DNA of 64,000 bases from Herbiconiux gentiana (GCF_024978135.1 NZ_JANTEZ010000009.1:29863-93862); one strand, 5' to 3'. Shown: positions 41,587 to 51,160, numbered from the stretch's first letter. Notes: generated by a model not told the origin, from the letters alone. Numbers and translations: made by a program.

Positions 41587-41592
41587 TAAGCT
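41587..41592 (+). promoter_or_regulatory. accA: Candidate -10 (TAAGCT) for accA
   Basis: TAAGCT ends 9 nt before ATG 41601. The short gap leaves almost no leader and no Shine-Dalgarno. TAGGTC at 41592 is too close to the ATG. Confidence 0.4.
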
Positions 41593-41600
41593 AGGTCACT

Positions 41601-43385
41601 ATGCCCCGTATCTCCAAGGTCCTGATCGCCAACCGAGGCGAAATCGCGGTCCGTGTCATCCGGGCCGCCCGAGACAGCGGAATCGGCTCCGTGGCGGTCT
41701 ACGCCGATCAGGATCGCGACGCCCTGCACGTGCAGCTCGCCGACGAGGCCTACGCGCTCGACGGCACCACCAGCGCCGAGACGTACCTCGTGATCGACAA
41801 GATCCTCTCGGTGGCCCGCCGCTCGGGCGCCGACGCCGTGCACCCGGGCTACGGGTTCCTCGCCGAGAACGCCGACTTCGCCCGCGCCGTCATCGATGCC
41901 GGCCTGATCTGGGTCGGCCCCTCGCCCGAGGCCATCGAGAAGCTCGGCGACAAGGTCTCGGCCCGGCACGTCGCCGAGAAGGTGGGTGCCCCGCTCGCTC
42001 CCGGCACCATCGACCCGGTCACCGGCGCCGAGGAGGTGCTCGACTTCGTGGCCGAGCATGGCCTCCCGGTCGCCATCAAGGCGGCCTTCGGCGGCGGCGG
42101 TCGCGGCCTCAAGGTCGCGCGCACCGTCGAGGAGGTGCCCGAGATGTTCGACTCGGCCACCCGCGAGGCCATCGCCGCCTTCGGCCGAGGCGAGTGCTTC
42201 GTCGAGAAGTACCTCGACCAGCCCCGGCACGTCGAGACCCAGTGCCTCGCCGACGCCCACGGCAACGTCGTCGTGGTGTCCACCCGCGACTGCTCGCTGC
42301 AGCGCCGGCACCAGAAGCTCGTCGAGGAGGCCCCTGCGCCGTTCCTCACCGAGGAGCAGAACGCGCTGCTCTACAGCGCGTCGAAGGCCATCCTGAAGGA
42401 GGTCGGCTACCTCGGTGCCGGCACCTGCGAGTTCCTCGTCGGGCGCGACGGCACCGTCTCGTTCCTCGAGGTCAACACGCGCCTGCAGGTCGAGCACCCC
42501 GTCTCCGAGGAGGTCACGGGCATCGACCTGGTGCGCGAGCAGTTCCGCCTGGCCGAGGGCGGCGTGCTCGACTACGACGACCCGGCACCGCACGGCCACT
42601 CCTTCGAGTTCCGCATCAACGGGGAGGACCCGGGGCGCTCGTTCCTGCCCTCCCCCGGCCCCGTTCACGTCTTCAAGCCCGCCGGCGGCCCCGGCGTGCG
42701 CGTCGACTCGGGCGTGCAGGCCGGCGACGTCATCTCGGGCTCGTTCGACTCGCTGCTCGCCAAGCTCATCGTCACCGGCTCCAGCCGGGAGGACGCGCTG
42801 GAGCGCGCCCGCCGCGCCCTCGACGAGTTCGAGGTCGCCGGGCTGCCCACCGTGCTGCCGTTCCACCGCGACGTCGTCCGCAACGACGCCTTCGCCCCCG
42901 CGGCGGGCGAACCCTTCTCGATCTACACACGCTGGATCGAGACCGACTACGTCAACCCCGCCGAGCCCTGGAGCGGCTCGCTCGAAGACGCCCCCGTGCC
43001 CGCCGAGCGCCGCACGGTGATCGTCGAGGTCGACGGCAAGCGTGTCGAGGTCGCCCTGCCCGCCACGCTCGTCTCGGCCGGCGCGCGCGCCGGCGCCGGA
43101 GCCTCGCGCACCGCGGGCGCCCCGCCCCGCCGCCGCGGTGCCGCCGTCGGAGGCGTGTCCTCGGCCACCGGCGACTCGGTGAAGGCCCCGATGCAGGCCA
43201 CGGTCGTCAAGATCGCGGTCGCCGACGGCGACACCGTCGTCAAGGGCGACCTGGTGCTCGTGCTCGAGGCCATGAAGATGGAGCAGCCGATCACCGCCCA
43301 CAAAGACGGCACGGTCACGAACATCGCGGCCACCGTCGGGGCCACGGTCTCCTCGGGCCACGTGCTGCTCGACATCTCGGCATGA
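41601..43385 (+). CDS. accA: Acyl-CoA carboxylase alpha subunit (biotin carboxylase + biotin carrier)
   Basis: A 594-residue AccA3/PccA-type protein. Residues 1-~450 are biotin carboxylase: [81 protein letters not shown] and [18 protein letters not shown] linker rich in Ala, Gly and Arg follows. The C-terminal carrier domain has EAMKMEQP near residue 557, whose Lys is biotinylated by BirA. It carboxylates biotin with ATP and bicarbonate and hands it to the beta subunit. The following gene overlaps its stop by 4 nt. Confidence 0.96.
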   Translation: MPRISKVLIANRGEIAVRVIRAARDSGIGSVAVYADQDRDALHVQLADEAYALDGTTSAETYLVIDKILSVARRSGADAVHPGYGFLAENADFARAVIDAGLIWVGPSPEAIEKLGDKVSARHVAEKVGAPLAPGTIDPVTGAEEVLDFVAEHGLPVAIKAAFGGGGRGLKVARTVEEVPEMFDSATREAIAAFGRGECFVEKYLDQPRHVETQCLADAHGNVVVVSTRDCSLQRRHQKLVEEAPAPFLTEEQNALLYSASKAILKEVGYLGAGTCEFLVGRDGTVSFLEVNTRLQVEHPVSEEVTGIDLVREQFRLAEGGVLDYDDPAPHGHSFEFRINGEDPGRSFLPSPGPVHVFKPAGGPGVRVDSGVQAGDVISGSFDSLLAKLIVTGSSREDALERARRALDEFEVAGLPTVLPFHRDVVRNDAFAPAAGEPFSIYTRWIETDYVNPAEPWSGSLEDAPVPAERRTVIVEVDGKRVEVALPATLVSAGARAGAGASRTAGAPPRRRGAAVGGVSSATGDSVKAPMQATVVKIAVADGDTVVKGDLVLVLEAMKMEQPITAHKDGTVTNIAATVGATVSSGHVLLDISA

Positions 43386-44968
43386 CGGTGGCCGCGTCCG
43401 CGGCCGCGTCGGCGTCCGCTGACGCCGGTCGCGAACCCGTGATCGGCGTCGTCGGGGCGGGTTTCCACGCGACCACGAACATCCTCCCGGCGCTCGGTCT
43501 GGCCGGGGTGCCGATCGCGGCGCTGGCCACCCGCTCGACGGAGCGGTCACGGGCCGCCCTCGCACGCGTCGGGTCGAGCGGTGCGGCGTACGACTCGGTC
43601 GAGGCGCTGCTCGCGCATCCGGGGCTCGACGGCGTGATCGTCGTGGCCCAGCCCGGCGACCAGCTCGCGATCGCGCAGCGGGCGGTCGCGGCCGGTGTCC
43701 CCGTCTTCGTCGACAAGCCGCTCGGCCTCACCGCCGCCGAGGCGCGCACCGTCGCCCGGGCGGCCGACGAGGCGGGGGCGGGGGTGCAGCTCGGCTTCAT
43801 GAAGCGGCACGCGCCGGTGTACCGGCAGCTGCGCGCCCTGCTCGAGAACGGCTCTCTCGGCACGGTGCGCTCGTTCTCGGTGCAGTTCGGCTGCGACTCG
43901 ACGCCGTTCTGCCGCACCGAGGCCGAGTTCGTCACGCTCGCGGCCATCCACCTGATCGATCTCGCGCGGTTCCTGTTCGGCGAGGTCGCCACCGTGCACG
44001 CGGTGAACAGCGGCTCGGGCGCGCACGTCGCCCTGTCGGTCACGCTCGGCTTCGCCTCGGACGTCGCCGGAACGCTCGAGCTCACCGGCCTGCCGAGCCG
44101 CGCGAACGAAGTCGAGAGCGTGCGCGTGCTGGGCGACGCGGGCTTCGCCGAGACGACGGATGCCCACACCCTCCGCCTGCACCGCACCGCCGCCGCGCCG
44201 GCCGACCTCCTCCCCGCTGCCGGCCGTGCCCCCGGCGCGCCCGCCGCGGCCGCCACCCCCGGTGCCGCATTCGCCGACCCCGCCGCCACCGGTGCCGCGC
44301 TCGCGCCCGCCGGGCCCGCGTGGGGCACCCTCGCGCAGGCCGACGTCATGCTGCACCCCGCCGAGAGCGCGATGTCCGGCGTCGGCCGCGACCTCCACCT
44401 CCGCGGCTTCGTGGGCGAGCTCCGCGCCTTCGCCGACGCGGTCGCCGCCGGCACCCTCTCCCCCGACGGCGCCTGGGACAACGTCGCCACCATGGACCTC
44501 TGCGACCGCATCCTCGCCTCCGCCGCCGCGAACCGCGCCGCGACCGTCACCCGCGACGACGCCGCCGGGCTCGAGCCGCTCGTCTTCGGCGAGCCGGGCC
44601 CCTTCCGCGACGAGATGGTGGCACGCATCCGCTCGGGCCGCAAGACGGGCAGCAGCACCCTCGCCGCCGCCTACGCGATGACGGGAACCCCCGTGCCGCA
44701 CGTCGGCGAGCGCCGCGCGCTGCTCGACTCTGCCGGCCGCCCGGCCGCGGTGGTCGAGTACCTCGAGGTCGCGCCGACCACGCTCGCCACCGTCACCTCC
44801 GAGCTGGCGCTGCACGAGTCGCCCTCCGTCGAGGCGTGGCGAGACGTGCACCGCGCCTACTTCGAGACGCTCACCGCCGAGCTGCGCTCCCACCTCGGCG
44901 ACCCCGCCTGGATGCTCACCGACGACACCCCCGTCATCGCCACCGTCTTCCGCGCGACCCCGCTCTAG
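43382..44968 (+). CDS. Gfo/Idh/MocA oxidoreductase fused to a C-terminal ASCH domain
   Basis: A 528-residue protein. Residues ~20-390 are a Gfo/Idh/MocA oxidoreductase: [21 protein letters not shown] (NAD-binding), [14 protein letters not shown] near 110 with the conserved Lys-Pro, then [13 protein letters not shown] and [15 protein letters not shown]. An Ala/Pro-rich insert lies at ~280-325. Residues ~405-528 look like an ASCH (PUA-like) domain: [42 protein letters not shown], and [16 protein letters not shown], family hallmarks of RNA or nucleotide-modification-linked folds. The frame is continuous, with no stop or shift between parts. ATG overlaps the accA stop (ATGA), so it is translationally coupled. 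Substrate unknown. Confidence 0.82.
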   Translation: MTVAASAAASASADAGREPVIGVVGAGFHATTNILPALGLAGVPIAALATRSTERSRAALARVGSSGAAYDSVEALLAHPGLDGVIVVAQPGDQLAIAQRAVAAGVPVFVDKPLGLTAAEARTVARAADEAGAGVQLGFMKRHAPVYRQLRALLENGSLGTVRSFSVQFGCDSTPFCRTEAEFVTLAAIHLIDLARFLFGEVATVHAVNSGSGAHVALSVTLGFASDVAGTLELTGLPSRANEVESVRVLGDAGFAETTDAHTLRLHRTAAAPADLLPAAGRAPGAPAAAATPGAAFADPAATGAALAPAGPAWGTLAQADVMLHPAESAMSGVGRDLHLRGFVGELRAFADAVAAGTLSPDGAWDNVATMDLCDRILASAAANRAATVTRDDAAGLEPLVFGEPGPFRDEMVARIRSGRKTGSSTLAAAYAMTGTPVPHVGERRALLDSAGRPAAVVEYLEVAPTTLATVTSELALHESPSVEAWRDVHRAYFETLTAELRSHLGDPAWMLTDDTPVIATVFRATPL

Positions 44969-45099
44969 CGGAGCGCCGGGGCACACGCGCCGGGGCACAC
45001 GCGACGGTGCCCTCGCGACGGCGCCCCCGCACGGCACCCGCTGCGCAGCATCGCCGACGACGCACCGGTCCGCGGCCCGCGACCCGGGACCCGGGCGCC

Positions 45100-46533
45100 C
45101 TACAGCACGATGTGCATGGCCCGCGCCGCATCCGAGATCGACCCCGACAGCGACGGGTACACGGTGAACGCCCTCGACACCTGGTCGACCGTCAGCCGGT
45201 GCTCGACCGCGAGCGCGATCGGGAAGATCAGCTCGGACGCGTTCGGCGCCACCACGACCCCGCCGATCACCGTGCCCGACCCGGTGCGGGCGAACAGCTT
45301 CACGAAGCCGTCCTTGATGCCCATCATCTTCGCGCGCGGGTTCGACGACAGCGGCAGCTTGTAGATGTCGCCCTGGGCGATGCCCTCCTCGATCTGCCGC
45401 TGGGTCCAGCCCACGGTGGCGATCTGCGGCTGGGTGAAGATGTTCGACGCCACGTTCCGCAGCTCGGTCGGGTTCACGGCGTCGCCCATGGCGTGGAAGA
45501 GCGCCGTGCGCCCCTGCATCGACGCCACCGACGCCAGCGGCAGGAACGTCGTGCAATCGCCCGCGGCGTAGATGTTCGGCGCGCTAGTGCGGGCCACCCG
45601 GTTCACCCGGATGTGCCCCGACTCCGACAGCTGCACCCCCGCCTCCTCGAGGCCGATGCCCTTGGTGTTCGGAATGGAGCCCACCGCCATCAGGCAGTGC
45701 GACCCCTCGACGGTGCGTCCGTCGCTGAGCGTCGCCACGACGCCGTCGGCCGTGCGCTCGACTTTGTCGGCCCGCGACTTCGACAGCACGGTCATGCCGT
45801 TGCGCTTGAAGACGTTCTCGATCACGGCGGCGGCGTCGGCGTCCTCGCCGGGCAGCACCTGGTCGCGGCTCGAGATCAGCGTCACCTTCGAGCCGAGGGC
45901 GGTGTAGGCCGAGGCGAACTCCGCTCCGGTCACACCCGATCCGACGACGATGAGGTGCTCGGGCACCGCCTGCAGGCTGTAGAGCTGCGTCCAGGTGAAG
46001 ATGCGCTCCCCGTCGGGTACGGCGGTGGGCAGGATGCGCGGGCTGGCGCCGACCGAGACGACGATCGTGTCGGCGTCGATGTGGTCGAAGTCGGTGCCGC
46101 CCGACACCGCGGTCGAGACGATCACCGAGCTCGGCCCGTCGAGCCGGCCGTGGCCGCTCACGATGGTGACGCCGGCCCGCACGAGGCTCGCCCGCATGTC
46201 TTCGGACTGCTGGCGCGCGAGCCCGAGCAGCCGCTTGTTCACCTGGGCGAGGTTCACCGCCACCTCGGGCCGCACCGGGCGACCGGCGTCGTTGCGCGAG
46301 AAGAACTGCACCCCGAGGTCGGCGGCCTCGCCGATGCCGTTCGTGGCCTCGGCCACCGCGATCAGGGTCTTCGAGGGCACGACGTCGGTGATGACGGCCG
46401 AGCCGCCCACCCCCACCTGCTCGACGAGGGTCACCTCCGCCCCGAGCTGCGCTCCGGCGATCGCCGCCTCGTACCCCCCGGGGCCCCCGCCCACGACGAC
46501 GACCCTCTGCTTGCGCTCGAACTCATTGCCCAT
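45100..46533 (-). CDS. NAD(P)H-quinone dehydrogenase, LpdA (Rv3303c)-like flavoprotein
   Basis: A 477-residue FAD enzyme of the disulphide-reductase superfamily. FAD-binding VVVVGGGPGGYEAAIAG is at ~11-27 and NAD-binding LIVVGSGVTGAEFASAY mid-chain. NIYAAGDCT and the C-terminal dimerisation domain are intact. The site of the redox Cys pair reads GVGGSAVITDVVPSKTL, with no cysteines, as in mycobacterial LpdA, which reduces quinones rather than lipoamide. The ATG at 46533 follows a GAGAAT box by 7 nt, with a TTGGCG -35 17 bp upstream. Divergent from the purine nucleoside phosphorylase gene. Confidence 0.9.
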   Translation of the reverse strand: MGNEFERKQRVVVVGGGPGGYEAAIAGAQLGAEVTLVEQVGVGGSAVITDVVPSKTLIAVAEATNGIGEAADLGVQFFSRNDAGRPVRPEVAVNLAQVNKRLLGLARQQSEDMRASLVRAGVTIVSGHGRLDGPSSVIVSTAVSGGTDFDHIDADTIVVSVGASPRILPTAVPDGERIFTWTQLYSLQAVPEHLIVVGSGVTGAEFASAYTALGSKVTLISSRDQVLPGEDADAAAVIENVFKRNGMTVLSKSRADKVERTADGVVATLSDGRTVEGSHCLMAVGSIPNTKGIGLEEAGVQLSESGHIRVNRVARTSAPNIYAAGDCTTFLPLASVASMQGRTALFHAMGDAVNPTELRNVASNIFTQPQIATVGWTQRQIEEGIAQGDIYKLPLSSNPRAKMMGIKDGFVKLFARTGSGTVIGGVVVAPNASELIFPIALAVEHRLTVDQVSRAFTVYPSLSGSISDAARAMHIVL

Positions 46534-46539
46534 GCGGCC

Positions 46540-46568
46540 ATTCTCCCCGCTCGGCCGACCCCCGCCAA
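46540..46568 (-). promoter_or_regulatory. Leaderless promoter of the LpdA-like gene
   Basis: TTGGCG (46563-46568), a 17-bp spacer and GAGAAT (46540-46545) are read leftwards; the box ends 7 nt before ATG 46533. It is one of the few cases here with a recognisable -35. Confidence 0.55.
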
Positions 46569-46606
46569 ACCAACTCTCGGCCTGCCGAACGCACGGCCGG
46601 GGCCAA

Positions 46607-46612
46607 TAGAGT
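46607..46612 (+). promoter_or_regulatory. Leaderless-type -10 (TAGAGT) for the PNP gene
   Basis: TAGAGT ends 7 nt before ATG 46619. Confidence 0.5.
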
Positions 46613-46618
46613 GGTCGA

Positions 46619-47452
46619 ATGTCCTCTCCGACTCCGAATCCCCTCGACCTGCCCGACGCCGACCCGTTCGAGGTGGCCCGCGACGCGGCCGCACAGATCG
46701 CCGAGCTCACCGGGGTGCCGTCGCACGACGTGGCGCTCATCCTGGGCAGCGGCTGGGGCAAGGCCGCCGACCTGATCGGCGAGACGGTCGCCAGCGTCCC
46801 GGCCACCGACGTCGTCGGGTTCGGGATGCCCGCGGTGCCCGGTCACGTCGGCACGCTTCGCTCCGTTCGCCTGCCGAACGGCAAGCACGCCCTCGTCATC
46901 GGCGCGCGCACCCACTACTACGAGGGCCACGGCGTGCGCCGCGTGGTGCACAGCGTGCGCACCGCCGCCGCGACCGGGGCGAAGACGATGGTGCTCACCA
47001 ACGGCGCCGGAGGGATCAAGGAGACGTGGACCCCCGGCACCCCGGTGCTGATCAGCGACCACATCAACCTCACCGCCGACTCCCCGCTGGAGGGGGCGAC
47101 CTTCATCGACCTCACCGACCTCTACTCCAGCCGCCTCCGCGAGGTGGCCCGCGGGGTCGACTCGACGCTCGACGACGGCGTCTACGTGCAGTTCCGAGGG
47201 CCGCACTACGAGACCCCGGCCGAGGTGCAGATGGCCAAGGCCATCGGCGGCCACATCGTCGGCATGTCGACGGCGCTCGAGGCGATCGCGGCTCGCGAGG
47301 CCGGCATGGAGATCATCGGGTTCTCGCTCATCACCAACCTGGCCGCGGGCATCCAGAAGACCCCGCTCAGCCACGCCGAGGTGATCGAGGCCGGCAAGAA
47401 CGCCGAGGCCGCCATCGGCGACCTGCTCGCCCGGGTGGTCACCGCGCTGTGA
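46619..47452 (+). CDS. Purine nucleoside phosphorylase (trimeric type)
   Basis: A 277-residue enzyme splitting (deoxy)inosine and guanosine to base and ribose-1-phosphate. LILGSGWGKAADLIGE is the phosphate-binding start (GSGxG), GARTHYYEGHGVRRVV and TNGAGGIKETW follow, then FRGPHYETPAEVQMAK and GMSTALEAIAAREAGMEIIGFSLITN (the leading residues mark the base-binding site). This matches low-molecular-mass PNPs such as mycobacterial PunA. The phosphomutase gene overlaps its stop, fitting the use of ribose-1-phosphate by a phosphosugar mutase. Confidence 0.94.
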   Translation: MSSPTPNPLDLPDADPFEVARDAAAQIAELTGVPSHDVALILGSGWGKAADLIGETVASVPATDVVGFGMPAVPGHVGTLRSVRLPNGKHALVIGARTHYYEGHGVRRVVHSVRTAAATGAKTMVLTNGAGGIKETWTPGTPVLISDHINLTADSPLEGATFIDLTDLYSSRLREVARGVDSTLDDGVYVQFRGPHYETPAEVQMAKAIGGHIVGMSTALEAIAAREAGMEIIGFSLITNLAAGIQKTPLSHAEVIEAGKNAEAAIGDLLARVVTAL

Positions 47453-49254
47453 CCGACGAGCACCACGAGCACCACCTGCCCGGCACCGACGACCGCGGCA
47501 CCGACGCGAACGGCACCGACCTGAGCGGCACCGACGAGAACGGCAGCGACGAGCTGAACGAGGTCGAGCGCTTCGTCGAGCAGGCTGTGGCCTGGCTGAA
47601 CCAGGATCCCGACCCCGAGACCCACCACGAGCTGCACATGCTGCTGCGCCGGGTCGGAGCCAACGACACCGACGCGGTCGCCGACCTGCGCTCGCGCTTC
47701 GGCTCCCGGCTCGCGTTCGGCACGGCCGGCCTCCGCGGAGAGATCGCGGCCGGCCCCAACCGCATGAACCGGGTGCTCGTGGGACAGGCGGCCGCCGGTC
47801 TCGCCGCGTTCCTCCTCGAGCGCGCGCATCCGGGAACCACCCCCTCGATCGTGATCGGCTACGACGGCCGCACCAAGTCGCAGGTCTTCGCCCAGGACAC
47901 CGCCGAGATCATGGCCGGCGCCGGCGTGCGCGCGGTGCTGCTGCCGCGCCTGCTGCCCACCCCGCTCGTCGCCTTCGCGGTGCGCGAGCTCGGCGTGTCG
48001 GCCGGGGTGATGGTGACGGCCTCGCACAACCCGCCGCGCGACAACGGCTACAAGGTCTACCTCGGCGGCGACGACCAGGGCTCCCAGATCGTGCCGCCCG
48101 CCGACGGCGAGATCGCGGCGCAGATCGACCGTGTCGCGGCCACGCTGAGCGTGCTCGAGCTGCCGCGCTCGACCGACTACGAGATCGCCGACGAGTCGCT
48201 GATCGAGCGCTACGTCGAGGCCACCGCCGAGGTCGCCGGAGGCCGGGCCGAACGGGCTCCGCTCTCCGTGGTCTACACGGCCATGCACGGTGTGGGCTGG
48301 GAGACGTTCTCGCGGGTGCTCGACGCGGCGGGCTTCCCACGGCCGACGCTCGTCGAGCCCCAGATCGCACCGGATGCCGCGTTCCCCACGGTCGCGTTCC
48401 CCAACCCCGAGGAGCCCGGCGCCCTCGACCTGGCGTTCGAACGCGCGCGTGAGGTCGGTGCCGACCTCGTCGTCGCGAACGACCCGGATGCCGACCGTCT
48501 CGCGATCGCCATCCCCGACCCCTCCTCGACCGACGGCTACCGCTCCCTCACCGGCAACGAGGTCGGGATGCTGCTCGGTTGGCGCGCCGCGGAGGCCGCC
48601 ACGACCGACGCCGCTGCAGCCGACGCCGCGCCCGCCCTCGCCTGCTCCATCGTCTCCTCCCCCGCCCTGGGCGCCGTGGCGCGCGCCCACGGCCTCCGCT
48701 TCGCCGAGACCCTCACCGGCTTCAAGTGGGTCTCCCGCACCCCGGGCCTCGTCTTCGGCTACGAGGAGGCCCTCGGCTACCTCGTCAACCCCGGCACCGT
48801 GCGCGACAAAGACGGGATCTCGGCCGCGATCGCCTTCCTCGACCTCGCGACCGCACTGGCCGCCACCGGCCGCACGATAGCCGACCGCCTCGACGAGTTC
48901 AGCGAGCGCTTCGGCCACTACGGCTCCGCGCAGATCTCGCTCCGGGTCACCGAGCTGTCGCAGATCGAGCGCGTGATGCAGCGCCTTCGCGCCGACCCGC
49001 CGAGCGACATCGGGGGCCTGCCCGTGCGCGCCGTCGACGACCTCGCCCGGGGCGGCGACGGTGTCCCGCCGAGCGATGTGCTGCGCGTCCACCTCGACGG
49101 CGCCCGCGTGATGGTGCGGCCGAGCGGCACCGAGCCCAAGCTGAAGATCTACCTCGACGCCTGGAGCGACACCGGCAGCGTGCCCGAGCGGCGCGACGCC
49201 GTCGTCGAGCTCCTGCAGCGCCTCGAGGGCGGGATGCGCGACCGCATCTCCTGA
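47449..49254 (+). CDS. Phosphoglucomutase/phosphomannomutase family protein
   Basis: A 601-residue alpha-D-phosphohexomutase. The first ~40 residues are a His- and GTD-rich extension. The rest shows FGTAGLRGEIAAGPNRMN, VTASHNPPRDNGYKVY near residue 189 (phospho-Ser), NDPDADRLAIAIP near 345 (Mg-binding), GYEEALGYLVNPG and VMVRPSGTEPKLKIYL near 558 (phosphate-binding). Length fits the PGM2/PMM2-like group acting on glucose-, mannose- or pentose-phosphates. The GTG overlaps the PNP stop by 4 nt. The pairing suggests conversion of ribose-1-phosphate to ribose-5-phosphate. Confidence 0.93.
   Translation: MTDEHHEHHLPGTDDRGTDANGTDLSGTDENGSDELNEVERFVEQAVAWLNQDPDPETHHELHMLLRRVGANDTDAVADLRSRFGSRLAFGTAGLRGEIAAGPNRMNRVLVGQAAAGLAAFLLERAHPGTTPSIVIGYDGRTKSQVFAQDTAEIMAGAGVRAVLLPRLLPTPLVAFAVRELGVSAGVMVTASHNPPRDNGYKVYLGGDDQGSQIVPPADGEIAAQIDRVAATLSVLELPRSTDYEIADESLIERYVEATAEVAGGRAERAPLSVVYTAMHGVGWETFSRVLDAAGFPRPTLVEPQIAPDAAFPTVAFPNPEEPGALDLAFERAREVGADLVVANDPDADRLAIAIPDPSSTDGYRSLTGNEVGMLLGWRAAEAATTDAAAADAAPALACSIVSSPALGAVARAHGLRFAETLTGFKWVSRTPGLVFGYEEALGYLVNPGTVRDKDGISAAIAFLDLATALAATGRTIADRLDEFSERFGHYGSAQISLRVTELSQIERVMQRLRADPPSDIGGLPVRAVDDLARGGDGVPPSDVLRVHLDGARVMVRPSGTEPKLKIYLDAWSDTGSVPERRDAVVELLQRLEGGMRDRIS
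47482..47556 (+). repeat. Five tandem 15-bp units coding GTDxx in the phosphomutase N-terminus
   Basis: Units encode GTDDR, GTDAN, GTDLS, GTDEN and GSDEL directly before the folded domain. They are in frame and produce an acidic disordered tail. Confidence 0.75.
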
Positions 49255-49264
49255 CGCGGGCGGC

Positions 49265-49353
49265 GCCTCGCCCGCGCGAGCGCCCGGCGCGGGCCGCGGC
49301 CTCGCCCGCGGGAGTGCCCGGCGCGAGCCGCGGCCTCGCCCGCGGGAGCGCCG
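49265..49353. repeat. 34-bp tandem repeat, 2.6 copies
   Basis: Units begin at 49265, 49299 and 49333 with the core GCCTCGCCCGCGGGAG. It lies in the 163-nt gap between the phosphomutase and poxB genes and has no open frame of note. Confidence 0.75.
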
Positions 49354-49405
49354 CCGCCACCCCGTCGTCCGTCATCCGTCGCATGCGCCACGCAGCCTCG
49401 GGACG

Positions 49406-49411
49406 TAGGTT
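49406..49411 (+). promoter_or_regulatory. poxB: Leaderless-type -10 (TAGGTT) for poxB
   Basis: TAGGTT ends 7 nt before ATG 49418; no ribosome-binding site is visible. Confidence 0.5.
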
Positions 49412-49417
49412 CGAAGC

Positions 49418-51157
49418 ATGACCACCATCGCGGACACCATCGTCGAGATCATCCAGGACGCCGGAGTGGAGCGCGTCTACGGCCTCCCCGGCGACTCGCT
49501 GAACGGCTTCACCGACGCCATCCGCCGCACGAAGGGCGACGTGGCCTGGGCGCACGTGCGCCACGAGGAGGCCGCCGCCTTCGCCGCCGCGGCCGAGGCC
49601 GCCCTCACCGGTGAGCTCACGGTCTGCGCCGGCAGCTGCGGCCCCGGCAACCTGCACCTGATCAACGGACTCTACGACGCCAACCGCAGCCGCGTGCCCG
49701 TGCTCGCCATCGCGGCCCACATCCCCGCGAGCGAGATCGGCACGGGCTACTTCCAGGAGACCCACCCGCAGGAGCTCTTCCGCGAGTGCAGCGTCTACAC
49801 CGAGCTGGTCAGCGTTCCCGAGCAGCTCCCCCGCGTGCTCGAGATCGCGATGCGCACGGCCATCGAGAAGCGCGGCGTCGCGGTCGTCGTCATCCCGGGC
49901 GAGATCTTCCTGCAGGCCAGCGGCGGGCGCCCCAAGTCGGCCCCCATCGTACGCGCGGCCACGGTCGCGCGACCGGCCGACTCCGAGCTCGAGAAGGCCG
50001 CCGCCATCCTGAACGGCGCGAAGAAGGTCACGATCCTCGGCGGTGCAGGCACTCAGGGCGCGCACGACGAGGTCGTGGCCCTCGCCGAGCGGCTGAAGGC
50101 GCCGATCGTGCACGCGCTGCGCGGCAAGGAGTTCCTCGAGTACGACAACCCCTACGACGTCGGCATGACCGGCCTGCTGGGCTTCGCCTCGGGCTACCGC
50201 GCCATGGAGGACTGCGACGCCCTGCTCATGCTCGGCACCGACTTCCCCTACCCGCAGTTCTTCCCGTCGAAGGCGACGATCATCCAGCTCGACCTCCGCG
50301 GCGAGCAGCTCGGCAAGCGCACACCGATCGACCTCGGGCTGGTGGGCGACGTCGGCGACACCGCGCGCGCCCTGCTCCCGCTCCTCGCCGCGGACGCGCA
50401 CTCCCGCCACCACCTCGACTCCTCGATCGCCCACTACGCGAAGAGCCGCAAGGGTCTCGACGAGCTCGCCGACAACGACCGCAACCGCACCCCCGTGCAT
50501 CCGCAGTACGTCGCACGGCTCGTCAGCGAGCTCGCCACCGATGACGCGGTCTTCATCCCCGACGTCGGGTCGCCCGTGGTCTGGGCCGCCCGGTACCTGA
50601 GGATGAACGGCCTGCGCCGCCTGATCGGCTCGTTCAGCCACGGCACCATGGCGAATGCGCTGCCCCACGCCATCGGTGCCCAGTCGGCGTTCCCCGACCG
50701 CCAGGTCATCGCGCTCTCGGGCGACGGCGGCCTCGCGATGCTCTTCGGCGAGCTGCTCACGGTGCGTCAGAGCAGGCTGCCGGTGAAGATCGTCGTCTTC
50801 AACAACTCCTCGCTGAACTTCGTCGAGGTCGAGATGAAGGCCGCCGGCTTCGTCAACTACGGCACCGAGCTCGACAACCCCGACTTCGCCGCCGTCGCCG
50901 CCTCCCTCGGCATCTTCAGCCGCCGGGTCGAGCAGCCCGACGACCTCGAGGGCGCCCTGCGCGAGGCGTTCGCGCACGACGGCCCCGCGCTCGTCGACGT
51001 CGTGACCGCCCGTCAGGAGCTGTCCATCCCACCGACCATCTCGGTCGAGCAGGCCAAGGGCTTCGGCCTCTACGCGATCCGCACCATCATGTCGGGTCGC
51101 GGCGACGAGCTGATCGACCTGGCCGACACCAACGTCTTCCGCCGCCTGTTCAGCTGA
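49418..51157 (+). CDS. poxB: Pyruvate dehydrogenase (quinone) / pyruvate oxidase
   Basis: A 579-residue thiamine diphosphate enzyme that oxidises pyruvate to acetate and CO2 with electrons to the quinone pool. ERVYGLPGDSLNGFTDAIR and RHEEAAAFAAAAEA give the cofactor Glu near residue 50; GSCGPGNLHLINGLYDA and FQETHPQELFRECSVY near 112 match PoxB closely; ALSGDGGLAMLFGELLT near 432 binds Mg-ThDP. The C-terminus keeps AKGFGLYAIRTIMSGRGDELIDLADTN (leading residues), the region before the membrane-binding helix of E. coli PoxB. A peripheral membrane site is therefore likely. Confidence 0.94.
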   Translation: MTTIADTIVEIIQDAGVERVYGLPGDSLNGFTDAIRRTKGDVAWAHVRHEEAAAFAAAAEAALTGELTVCAGSCGPGNLHLINGLYDANRSRVPVLAIAAHIPASEIGTGYFQETHPQELFRECSVYTELVSVPEQLPRVLEIAMRTAIEKRGVAVVVIPGEIFLQASGGRPKSAPIVRAATVARPADSELEKAAAILNGAKKVTILGGAGTQGAHDEVVALAERLKAPIVHALRGKEFLEYDNPYDVGMTGLLGFASGYRAMEDCDALLMLGTDFPYPQFFPSKATIIQLDLRGEQLGKRTPIDLGLVGDVGDTARALLPLLAADAHSRHHLDSSIAHYAKSRKGLDELADNDRNRTPVHPQYVARLVSELATDDAVFIPDVGSPVVWAARYLRMNGLRRLIGSFSHGTMANALPHAIGAQSAFPDRQVIALSGDGGLAMLFGELLTVRQSRLPVKIVVFNNSSLNFVEVEMKAAGFVNYGTELDNPDFAAVAASLGIFSRRVEQPDDLEGALREAFAHDGPALVDVVTARQELSIPPTISVEQAKGFGLYAIRTIMSGRGDELIDLADTNVFRRLFS

Positions 51158-51160
51158 GCA

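Noticed and set aside
44320..47448. Long open frame extending upstream of the phosphomutase gene
   Set aside because: It runs through the oxidoreductase gene in another frame, antisense to the LpdA-like gene and through the PNP gene in another frame. Recognisable enzyme sequence starts only at GTG 47449.
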